Shown here one piece after another: positions 1-6,158 of a stretch of 7,763 nucleotides of DNA (its first letter is position 1; each line of letters starts with the position of its first letter). The translations under genes were made by a program, and so were the position numbers. Source of the stretch: a bacterium (lineage in GTDB: Bacteria; UBA9089; CG2-30-40-21; SBAY01); NCBI GenBank assembly GCA_030018635.1, contig JASEHU010000090.1, positions 1 to 7,763 of the forward strand, written 5' to 3'. The notes below the pieces were generated by a model. It worked only from the letters and a program-made list of their open reading frames with translations, searched no databases and was not told the origin of the DNA.

Positions 1-104
1 CATATTACCTTTATCAGCAGTTTACTTTAAAAAGATGAGAACTTTTGGTTAATAACTGCTATAACCCTAATAACACCATCTACTAACTTGAGTTTCCAAT
101 ACTC

Positions 105-136
105 TTACCTGACTGCTGACACCTGATTACTGAAAC
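105..136. repeat. CTGANNN heptad repeat downstream of the pilW-like gene
   Basis: Four consecutive 7-base units of the form CTGANNN run from 109 to 136, with variable triplets CTG, CAC, TTA and AAC. The block 105-126 matches 4796-4817 at 21 of 22 positions, so the same repeat family sits behind another gene in this window. It begins about 10 bases beyond the pilW-like stop codon. The rest of 1-104 shows no gene that I can support. The pattern resembles short tandem heptanucleotide repeats known from other bacteria such as cyanobacterial STRRs; that comparison is by style only. Confidence 0.7.
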
Positions 137-145
137 CTTACATTT

Positions 146-1033
146 CTATAAACCGAACTTCCTTGGAAAAACCTTAGTTTTTAAGGCAAAATCACCCTTT
201 TTATCATTATCGACATCTGTCGTTACCCGTATCTCTATAAAAGATACGCTCTGCCTGTCGGTCAATGTTAGTGGTAATGATGTAAGTTCATCTCCACCGG
301 TAGTACCACTACCAAAATATCTAAATTCTAACCCAAAAGAATTGTTCTCTGCATCAACTAAAATATCCTTTCCAATTGTCTTAATTTGTGTATCATTTTC
401 TACTCGTTTTATTTCTCTATTGGCTGTATCCAAAAAATAAGTAATCGTTTTACCAAACGGAATAACTTTAGTCCCATTAACAGGAGAACTACCTGATAGA
501 ACAGTTTCTCCGCTATCATACTGATTATTATCATTGGCATCCTTGATAACGCTCTCACCACTATCAAATTTATATTTATTTGCCCCTTCATCTGTATGTT
601 TTTCGTCTGGATTGAAGTTAAAGATTGGAGTTCCTTCGGAAGGTGTAAAACCATATATAACCGTATCTATCCCTTGTTCATAATTAAAATTTTTATCCTC
701 ATCAAAAATGATTGCCTCATTACTACTAAATAGACCATTCCAATTTATATCCGTACATCTCTCACCATTACCTATGACAAAGGTAATAGTTCCCTTTTCA
801 GCATTACATAAGGCTATAAGACTTCTGAGCTCTCTCGTCATCCCACCTCTTTTATCCCCTACCTGGCCACTCATCACTTCCCTCCCTATTCCTTGTGCCT
901 TTACTACAGGTTTTTTTATTGTCTTCATCCAATCTTTTATTCCCTCGCTAAAGAAGGATACAATAACCAGAATGACAATTCCCATCACCGCAATACTAAC
1001 TAATGTCTCTATCAAAGTATGACCTTTTTTCAT
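146..1033 (-). CDS. PilW-like minor prepilin with EF-hand-like loops
   Basis: A 295-residue type IV prepilin, probably a PilW/GspJ-type minor subunit. The leader is MKKG followed by HTLIE, so prepilin peptidase would cut after Gly4 and leave the conserved Glu at mature position 5; a hydrophobic helix follows to about residue 28. I chose ATG 1033 because AAAGG lies 8 bases upstream and because it gives the usual short leader; a GTG seven codons earlier (1054) is possible but less likely. The globular part holds two full 12-residue EF-hand-like loops (residues 95-106 and 165-176), a looser one at 111-123 and a DxDxD motif at 273-281. The C-terminus (about 262-290) has the strand pattern common in PilW-like proteins. 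It is the last gene of the pilus cluster, 175 bases after the pilV-like gene. The prepilin call is firm; the PilW assignment rests on gene order and size. Confidence 0.85.
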   Translation of the reverse strand: MKKGHTLIETLVSIAVMGIVILVIVSFFSEGIKDWMKTIKKPVVKAQGIGREVMSGQVGDKRGGMTRELRSLIALCNAEKGTITFVIGNGERCTDINWNGLFSSNEAIIFDEDKNFNYEQGIDTVIYGFTPSEGTPIFNFNPDEKHTDEGANKYKFDSGESVIKDANDNNQYDSGETVLSGSSPVNGTKVIPFGKTITYFLDTANREIKRVENDTQIKTIGKDILVDAENNSFGLEFRYFGSGTTGGDELTSLPLTLTDRQSVSFIEIRVTTDVDNDKKGDFALKTKVFPRKFGL

Positions 1034-1063
1034 TATTAATGCCTTTCTCTTCACTTGAATCCT

Positions 1064-1099
1064 TGAACCCTTTACAAACCAATTTTCGTAAAGGGTTCA
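1064..1099. repeat. 12-bp perfect inverted repeat between pilV- and pilW-like genes
   Basis: The arm 1064-1075 (TGAACCCTTTAC) is exactly complementary to 1088-1099, with a 12-base loop. In the transcript it would form a hairpin about 30 bases ahead of the pilW-like start. There is no U-run after it in either direction, so it is not a standard intrinsic terminator. It could lower read-through, protect RNA ends or be a repeat remnant next to the CACAGAG element. Confidence 0.7.
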
Positions 1100-1165
1100 G
1101 CCACAGAGGTCACAAAGGTTACAGAGAAATAAAGATGTTTGAATAACTTGTGTGTTCTCTGTGGC
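1100..1165. repeat. CACAGAG-type palindromic intergenic element
   Basis: The ends are a perfect 9-bp inverted repeat: GCCACAGAG at 1100-1108 and CTCTGTGGC at 1157-1165. The left side is built of 9-base units: CACAGAGGT (1102-1110), CACAAAGGT (1111-1119) and the weaker TACAGAGAA (1120-1128). The right side has the inverse unit TTCTCTGTG. Elements of this CACAGAG style are, from memory, scattered in intergenic DNA of many environmental genomes; I cannot confirm this here. No open frame of note crosses it. It lies inside the pilus operon without damaging the pilW ribosome binding site. Confidence 0.7.
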
Positions 1166-1208
1166 AAATTTATTAGCGTGAACGGATACCAATTTCCATT
1201 GGCTATAT

Positions 1209-1652
1209 TTATTTGTTTTTCAAACAAAGATAACTACCTACGAATCGATTTCTTACCCTTTGTGCCTCTTGCCAGGTAACATTCACCACTACCTCCACAT
1301 AACTTGTAGATGTTCCAGTAGATTCAGCATCTATAATTTTTCTCACTGAGACTGTTCTTGTTCCATTTTCTAGACCTACCGTTATTGTGCCATAGGTTCC
1401 CGGCGGGAAATCAAAAGAATCGCCAGGTGGAAAACTTCCTTCGGGAATACTTATAGGATTCATCTTTTTAATCATCTCTAATCCCTCCTGGCATAATTTA
1501 ACGGCTATATTAGAATTACCGGCACTAATAATCTCTTTTGAGCCGGTAATAAATACCATCATTACAGCCATCATAATAACAACGAAAATAATTCCTGCCA
1601 GAAGAACCTCTATTAAACTTATTCCTTTTTTATCCGTTATAAACCCTTTCAT
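1209..1652 (-). CDS. PilV-like minor prepilin
   Basis: A 147-residue type IV prepilin. The leader MKGFITDKKG ends in Gly10, followed by ISLIE, which places the essential Glu at mature position 5; the hydrophobic helix extends to about residue 37. The segment LCQEGLEMIKK (53-63) matches the LAQEGIE-like motif seen after the helix in PilV-type pilins. The C-terminal strands (118-143, ending in VTW and a TYL-like SYLC) also fit that group. Two cysteines (54 and 143) could pair. ATG 1652 is chosen because AGAGGTGAT (1659-1667) lies just upstream and it lies two bases after the stop of the PilX-like gene, which suggests translational coupling. A longer frame reaching 1733 would overlap that gene and lacks a prepilin-type leader. 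Confidence 0.88.
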   Translation of the reverse strand: MKGFITDKKGISLIEVLLAGIIFVVIMMAVMMVFITGSKEIISAGNSNIAVKLCQEGLEMIKKMNPISIPEGSFPPGDSFDFPPGTYGTITVGLENGTRTVSVRKIIDAESTGTSTSYVEVVVNVTWQEAQRVRNRFVGSYLCLKNK

Positions 1653-1654
1653 CT

Positions 1655-2995
1655 TCAAATCACCTCTTTCCAGGAAAGGATTACCAATTTGTTTCCTCCA
1701 CCACCTACCAATCTGCCTGTAGGATCCCACCACTCACTAAATCCAGGGGGATTAGCTGGAAAAAATGGATTGAGCGTGTATTGTGAATGTGCCCTCGAGA
1801 AGACCAACTCTCCCTTGTAACTTATCACCGCCCCTGCAACTGAAAAATTAGCCCCGGAAATAATATTATCATGGCAATAAACTAATCCCTTGATATGGGC
1901 ATTTTGATTAAAATAAATATCCCCTGTCCCGATTACTCCATCTGTCCCATTTATAACTATAATATTCATTTCAACCGGTTTTTTTTCAGTCCCAAGCGGG
2001 GTAGAAAAGACCACATTATTGTTATCAGTCACAATAATTGTTCCAGGTCCAATAATCTTCTTCGTGAACTCAATTCCATTAGGAAAAAGATATACCCCCC
2101 CATTGAGGTAAAAATTGTCATTAATTACTGTTTCATTACGCGTCTCTGTAACTAAACTCAAAATCTCGGTCATACCCGGATTAGGGATGTAAATTCCATC
2201 TGCCCCTGGCTCAATAGCACCATTATTAATCATCTCATCTGTATCTGAGGTCATATCATACTGAAAAATCCCATCGCTGGTTCCTGTTATCTTAGACTGA
2301 TCAACAATACTTCCCCTTGCCCTGACATCCTGTAAATCACTATCCGTATCATGAAGTCCCAGTCCTGCATTAACCATAATATCTTTATAGGTTAGAACCC
2401 GTCCGTCATGATAGTAAGGGTCAGGATAAATATCTGTGCGGGCACCAACTTCTATATTACCATTTGAACGGATACTTCCATAAATGGTAGAGTTGGCATT
2501 AAGCGATAATTTCCCCCCGGTCATAATAGCATAATGAGGTCCTACGGGTTTGACATTCACATATACCTTGACTAATTCCTCTATCTTTTTGGTCGCTCCC
2601 AGACCTGTCCCTACACCAAATAATCTTGGTGCCTTAACATTTGCCCATGCAGTAATACGAATAATAAAATACTCTGATGTTTGTCCAACGGTATTCAGGG
2701 TTACCCAATATTCACCCATCTTTTTATTAGAATTCGGATAATAAAATGGTTCACCATCTCCATTTGGGTCTCCATAGCCTACTCGCCAGGATGGGTCTTG
2801 AGTTAGATGCCAGATAGCCCTTTCTGCCCCTGCCTCTGCTAATGGCAGTGCCACAGAATAAGAATCCTCTAAAATGGCCTGACTATGGCTTCCCTTAACC
2901 AACACATAAAAAGACATAGCTAATATAAAGAGAATCGTTATCAGCGAATTAATCAAGAGTAAAATTACTCCCTGTTCTTTCCCATTTTTATTCAT
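1655..2995 (-). CDS. PilX-like pilus assembly protein with large C-terminal repeat domain
   Basis: A 446-residue membrane-anchored protein, first of the pilus cluster. The N-terminus KEQG followed by VILLLINS and a hydrophobic stretch to about residue 33 has the shape of a PilX/GspK leader; as in those families the +5 position is not Glu (Leu14 if cleaved after Gly9). The stretch SVALPLAEAGAERAIWHL (47-64) corresponds to the AEAGLERA-type motif typical of PilX N-terminal domains. From about residue 155 the protein becomes rich in short Gly/Asn/Ile strands (STIYGSIRSNGNIEVG, GPGTIIVTDNN, AHIKGLVYCHDNIISGANFSVAGAVIS), as in beta-helical domains often attached to PilX-like proteins. Asp-rich loops occur at 76-82 and 216-223. 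GAGG lies 8 bases upstream of ATG 2995. It probably caps or initiates the pilus; the C-terminal role is unknown. Confidence 0.82.
   Translation of the reverse strand: MNKNGKEQGVILLLINSLITILFILAMSFYVLVKGSHSQAILEDSYSVALPLAEAGAERAIWHLTQDPSWRVGYGDPNGDGEPFYYPNSNKKMGEYWVTLNTVGQTSEYFIIRITAWANVKAPRLFGVGTGLGATKKIEELVKVYVNVKPVGPHYAIMTGGKLSLNANSTIYGSIRSNGNIEVGARTDIYPDPYYHDGRVLTYKDIMVNAGLGLHDTDSDLQDVRARGSIVDQSKITGTSDGIFQYDMTSDTDEMINNGAIEPGADGIYIPNPGMTEILSLVTETRNETVINDNFYLNGGVYLFPNGIEFTKKIIGPGTIIVTDNNNVVFSTPLGTEKKPVEMNIIVINGTDGVIGTGDIYFNQNAHIKGLVYCHDNIISGANFSVAGAVISYKGELVFSRAHSQYTLNPFFPANPPGFSEWWDPTGRLVGGGGNKLVILSWKEVI
1659..1667 (-). promoter_or_regulatory. Ribosome binding site of the pilV-like gene, inside the end of the PilX-like gene
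   Basis: AGAGGTGAT on the minus strand, 6 bases before ATG 1652. It overlaps the last codons of the PilX-like gene and decides the downstream start in favour of the short prepilin leader. Confidence 0.8.
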
Positions 2996-3002
2996 TTGGT
3001 TA

Positions 3003-3012
3003 TCCTCACCTC
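3003..3012 (-). promoter_or_regulatory. Ribosome binding site of the PilX-like gene
   Basis: GAGGTGAGGA on the minus strand ends 7 bases before ATG 2995; its GAGG core is 8 bases from the start. It lies immediately beyond the repeat-rich spacer, so the repeat does not disturb translation of the first pilus gene. Confidence 0.75.
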
Positions 3013-3018
3013 TGGTGT

Positions 3019-3238
3019 AATTCGTATTCTGAAATCCTCCTAAGGAATTTTTTTATCACGAAATTTCGAAAGAATAAAAATACGAAATGGAATTTGAGGA
3101 GTTATCAGAAAGGATTCAGGGTAGTAAATTAAATCCCTTTCGTGTTTTCATCTTTTCGTAATTTCGTGATATGATTTTCTTGTTTTCGTGATAAAATTTT
3201 TATATTGTCGGTGCAAAATTCGTATCCCGAAATTCCCC
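3019..3238. repeat. Composite TTTCGTG repeat region upstream of the pilus cluster
   Basis: This fills most of the 281-base spacer between rpoN and the PilX-like gene. A 22-base direct repeat (3019-3040 and 3217-3238; 18 of 22 identical, all four differences are transitions) flanks an inner region. Inside, 3051-3063 is perfectly complementary to 3184-3196 (13 bp), and 3055-3065 is also complementary to 3160-3170. The 7-mer TTTCGTG occurs three times (3138-3144, 3162-3168, 3184-3190) and once inverted (3057-3063). No coding frame is visible. A promoter for the pilus genes should lie here if they are transcribed apart from rpoN, but I see no convincing -35/-10 or -24/-12 pair. Confidence 0.65.
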
Positions 3239-3276
3239 TTCTTGAATCATAAAAGTATTACTTTCTCGTAATCGTT

Positions 3277-4689
3277 TTACTTTTTAGCATATACTTTACT
3301 TTTTCGAGAATATGATGACGGAATCCGTAGTTCCTCACGATATTTAGCCACTGTCCTGACGGCTATTTTGAGCCCCCCCTGCCCAAGAACCTCTACAATC
3401 TTACTATCACTTAAAGGATTTTGTTTGTCTTCTCTATCTATTACCTCTTTTACCTTTTCCTGGACGGCAAGAGTAGAAATAATATCTCCATCTTTAGTCT
3501 GCATACCTCCTCTAAAAAAGAATTTTAAAGGATGGACACCTTGCGGTGTCTTGACAAATTTATTCGCAATGGTACGACTTACCGTACTTAAATGTATCTC
3601 CACTTCATTAGCTATATCTTCTAACCGCATAGGCACAAGTTTTTGCTCACCGGCATCAAGAAACTCTTTTTGTGTCTCAAATATTACCCTTGCCACAGTC
3701 CTGAGCGTTTGTTTCCTCTTCTCCATACACTCTAAAAAAAATAAGGCGGATTTTATCTTCTTCTGGATATATTCATTCTCCGCAACAGATAAGTTTTTCT
3801 CTCTCAATAATTTTTGATAATAAGAACTAACCCTTAAACTCGGTACCCACTCATCATTAACCTCTAAATTAAACCCTTCCTCTTCTGTCTTTGAGATAAT
3901 AATTTCCGGAATAACCTGGGGTGAATAAAATCTTTCATAAATCCGAGTTGGCTTTGGCTCTAATGATTTAACCATAATCTTAATCAATTCTTTAACCTCG
4001 TCTATAGAAATATTCATCTGGAGGGCAATCTGTTCGTAATTTTTATCTTGAATTGCCGGCAGATGATTTTTAATTAAATCTGGGAGAAGGGAATCCACCA
4101 TCCCTAAATCCCTAACCTGTATCAGCAAACATTCCTTCAAGTTACGAGCACCTACACCGGTAGGCTCAAATTCCTGAATCTTAGCTAAAACCTGCTCAAT
4201 CTCAACATTATCTACCTTTAATTCCTTAGATATTTCCTCAATTTCACCCAAAAAATATCCATCCCCATTAATATTGTCAATAATTAACCCCCCTATCTTA
4301 TATTCTTTGTCTGAAATAGGAATCAGGCGAAGTTGTTGCAGTAGATATTCTTTCAGCGAAATCTGAGGTGTCGGCAGATTATCCAATATAGGGTTAGATT
4401 CAAAATCAATGCCTTCAGCCTCCCATGTATTATTTCTTGCCTGAAAAAAGTCTTCCCAATTTATTTCTTCTTTAGGTTTATTCTCTTTTTCGAGCTCGGG
4501 AAGATCAACAGTTGGAAGTTGTAAATTAGCGGTCTCATCCTCTTCTAAAACCGGATTTTGAAGTAATTCCTCTTGTATGGCATCTATTAATTGCAGGTTG
4601 GAAAGTTGTAATATCCTTATTTTTAATTCCTGTTGAGGGGATAATTTTGTTTGTAGTCGTTGGGTTTGGGTAATGGTTATTTTTGACAT
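3277..4689 (-). CDS. rpoN: RNA polymerase sigma-54 factor
   Basis: A 470-residue sigma-54, complete. The Gln/Leu-rich activator-interacting region is at 1-50 (TQTQRLQTKLSPQQELKIRI onward, then LLQNPVLEE), an acidic linker at 49-105, the core-binding domain at about 108-300 with the conserved FEPTGVGARNLKECLL (174-189), the helix-turn-helix at about 353-378 (STVSR at 368-372) and the RpoN box at 443-452. It directs polymerase to -24/-12 promoters and needs AAA+ enhancer-binding ATPases. Two positions deviate from what I remember as consensus: the box reads AVRTVAKYRE where ARRTVAKYRE is usual, and the helix-turn-helix has HLSTVSR where HESTVSR is common. ATG 4689 has only a weak site (AGAAGTGG, 7 bases upstream). 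No enhancer-binding protein gene is in the window. Confidence 0.98.
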   Translation of the reverse strand: MSKITITQTQRLQTKLSPQQELKIRILQLSNLQLIDAIQEELLQNPVLEEDETANLQLPTVDLPELEKENKPKEEINWEDFFQARNNTWEAEGIDFESNPILDNLPTPQISLKEYLLQQLRLIPISDKEYKIGGLIIDNINGDGYFLGEIEEISKELKVDNVEIEQVLAKIQEFEPTGVGARNLKECLLIQVRDLGMVDSLLPDLIKNHLPAIQDKNYEQIALQMNISIDEVKELIKIMVKSLEPKPTRIYERFYSPQVIPEIIISKTEEEGFNLEVNDEWVPSLRVSSYYQKLLREKNLSVAENEYIQKKIKSALFFLECMEKRKQTLRTVARVIFETQKEFLDAGEQKLVPMRLEDIANEVEIHLSTVSRTIANKFVKTPQGVHPLKFFFRGGMQTKDGDIISTLAVQEKVKEVIDREDKQNPLSDSKIVEVLGQGGLKIAVRTVAKYREELRIPSSYSRKSKVYAKK

Positions 4690-4724
4690 TGTAAAACCAC
4701 TTCTCTTTCGTAGATATCGAGTAG

Positions 4725-4860
4725 GCGTTCAGGTATCAGGTGTCAGGTAAAGAGAGATACATCCGAGAAAAACTTCCCTTTTTTAACTTTTCTCTTTACC
4801 TGACTGCTGATACCTGACACCTGAACGCTCATGTCTTACCTAACACCTGACACCTATCCT
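4725..4860. repeat. CTGANNN heptad repeat forming a long imperfect inverted repeat
   Basis: It fills most of the spacer between the metallolyase stop and the rpoN start. Heptads CTGANNN run from 4800 to 4827 (triplets CTG, TAC, CAC, ACG). A second, degenerate set continues from 4840 into the stop codon of the metallolyase. The left arm 4725-4754 is the inverse of 4792-4826: 14 of 15 bases pair at the outer end and 12 of 12 at the inner end, with a gap of about 8 bases between. The loop is AT-rich. In the transcript this would be a large hairpin between the metallolyase and rpoN coding parts; it has no clean U-tail, so a terminator role is uncertain. The block 4796-4817 matches 105-126 at 21 of 22 positions. 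Confidence 0.75.
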
Positions 4861-6142
4861 ACTCCCCACTGATATGGTCAGTAGCCAGGGGGGTAACTGT
4901 CATAAGTTTTCTGGCAATATCCGGATATTGGGCAATAAAGCTCAATTCATAATCAACTAACGGCTTTTGGGTATGCACATTGGCATATCTGACCAATTCC
5001 AATATTTTATATGCCTCTTCCTGGTCCTTAAATTTTATCTCTAATTTATCAGCCACATTACGAAAGCCTTTGATTCCTGAATACTCACCCGTGCTGATTT
5101 TTCTTCCGGTCTCGATAATTTCAGGCTCACCGCGTCCTAATTCCTCAAAATCATACAATTCATAATTTCGTCTATCCTTTAATGCCCCATCGGCATGAAT
5201 ACCCGACTCATGGGCAAAGGCATTAGCCCCAACTGCGGTTTGATTTATAGGAATTGGGACTCCAAAGGCTATTGAGGCATAATTAGCAATTTTCCAGGCA
5301 CAAGAGAGTTTTACCCGTTCATCTAAAATGTATTTATTTTCAAACCCGCTTGACTTTTGTAAGGCTAATATGACTGAAACCAAATCGGCATTTCCCGCCC
5401 GCTCACCCATAGCATTTACACAGGTGTTGATATAGGCATCGACACCACCGTCAACAGCGCCCTTTGCCCCGGCTACAGAGCAAGCCACAGCCATACCCAA
5501 ATCATTATGGCAATGAAGTTCAATAGGTAAGCCAACCTCTCCGGCTAATAATTTTATTCGTTCATAAACAGTAAACGGGTCATCATAACCTAATGTATCA
5601 CAATATCTTATACGGTTTGCACCGTGTGCCTTGGCCGCTTTAGTAAATTCTATCAAAAATTCGTCATCTGTCCTTGAGGCATCCTCGGCATTTACCCCTA
5701 TCGTTTCTATCCCTTTTTCTTTTGCCCTGTCTAAGGCATTAATCATCATTTCTATTAGATTAGGTTTGCTATCACTTTCTTTTGGAGACCGCACTATCCG
5801 GTCACCAAATTTCCCAACAGTCATTTGTTTAGAGGTAGAAATAGAGATATTCAGGTGTTTTAGGTCCGGCACATTCTCAAAACTCTTATCAATATCCTCG
5901 ACAATTGCCCGGCACCAACCGCTTAAGATAATTGGTTTAAGCACACCCATCTCCACCAATTCAAGATTAGCATTTAGATAGTGTATTTCATGGTTAGTCA
6001 CCGGAAAACCAAATTCACTCTGATGAACTCCCATCTCGTTAAGTAAAAGATTGATTAAAGTCTTTTCTAATTTAGCCAACCCCAACTTAGCCGTCTGCAC
6101 ACCATCTCTATTGGTAACATCAATAAGGTAAATTCTGTTCAT
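4859..6142 (-). CDS. DRE-TIM metallolyase: homocitrate synthase or Re-citrate synthase family
   Basis: A 427-residue acyl-CoA-dependent condensing enzyme of the homocitrate/isopropylmalate/citramalate/Re-citrate synthase superfamily. Catalytic Arg12 and metal ligand Asp13 lie in DVTNRDGVQ (8-16), a variant of the usual DTTLRDGEQ. The metal-binding HxH is at 210-212 (ELHCHNDLG), the GERAGNA motif at 246-252 and the C-terminal catalytic-His motif HESGIHADG at 311-319. The family condenses acetyl-CoA with a 2-oxo acid on a divalent metal. The DVTNRDGVQTAKLGL start resembles proteins usually called homocitrate synthase in anaerobes, some related ones being Re-citrate synthases; I cannot separate the two from motifs. 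There is no long C-terminal regulatory domain as in LeuA. ATG 6142 is chosen for its perfect AGGAGG 6 bases upstream; the frame stays open to 6271 only by running through an intergenic repeat. Confidence 0.88.
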   Translation of the reverse strand: MNRIYLIDVTNRDGVQTAKLGLAKLEKTLINLLLNEMGVHQSEFGFPVTNHEIHYLNANLELVEMGVLKPIILSGWCRAIVEDIDKSFENVPDLKHLNISISTSKQMTVGKFGDRIVRSPKESDSKPNLIEMMINALDRAKEKGIETIGVNAEDASRTDDEFLIEFTKAAKAHGANRIRYCDTLGYDDPFTVYERIKLLAGEVGLPIELHCHNDLGMAVACSVAGAKGAVDGGVDAYINTCVNAMGERAGNADLVSVILALQKSSGFENKYILDERVKLSCAWKIANYASIAFGVPIPINQTAVGANAFAHESGIHADGALKDRRNYELYDFEELGRGEPEIIETGRKISTGEYSGIKGFRNVADKLEIKFKDQEEAYKILELVRYANVHTQKPLVDYELSFIAQYPDIARKLMTVTPLATDHISGE

Positions 6143-6148
6143 TTTGTT

Positions 6149-6154
6149 CCTCCT
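6149..6154 (-). promoter_or_regulatory. Strong ribosome binding site of the metallolyase gene
   Basis: AGGAGG on the minus strand, 6 bases before ATG 6142. It rules out the 43-residue upstream extension, which would be translated from repeat DNA. Confidence 0.88.
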
Positions 6155-6158
6155 TTTA

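Noticed and set aside
1..3. Possible ATG of a further minus-strand gene at the window edge, with AAAGG just upstream.
   Set aside because: Only the start codon is inside the window and the spacing of 4 bases is short, so it cannot be supported.
1653..1733. N-terminal extension of the PilV-like protein by 27 residues.
   Set aside because: It overlaps the end of the PilX-like gene, spoils the prepilin leader, and a good ribosome site supports 1652.
3211..3230. A sigma-54-like promoter upstream of the PilX-like gene on the minus strand (GGG then TTTTGCA).
   Set aside because: The spacing is GG-N11-GC rather than N10, and the CAC part of the -24 element is missing.
3251..3264. Possible terminator after rpoN (AAAGT-ATT-ACTTT).
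   Set aside because: A five-pair A/T stem without a U-tract is too weak to call.
3368..3817. Open frame on the plus strand inside rpoN, and similar plus-strand frames inside the other genes.
   Set aside because: They are antisense to clearly coding, conserved proteins and have no family features of their own.
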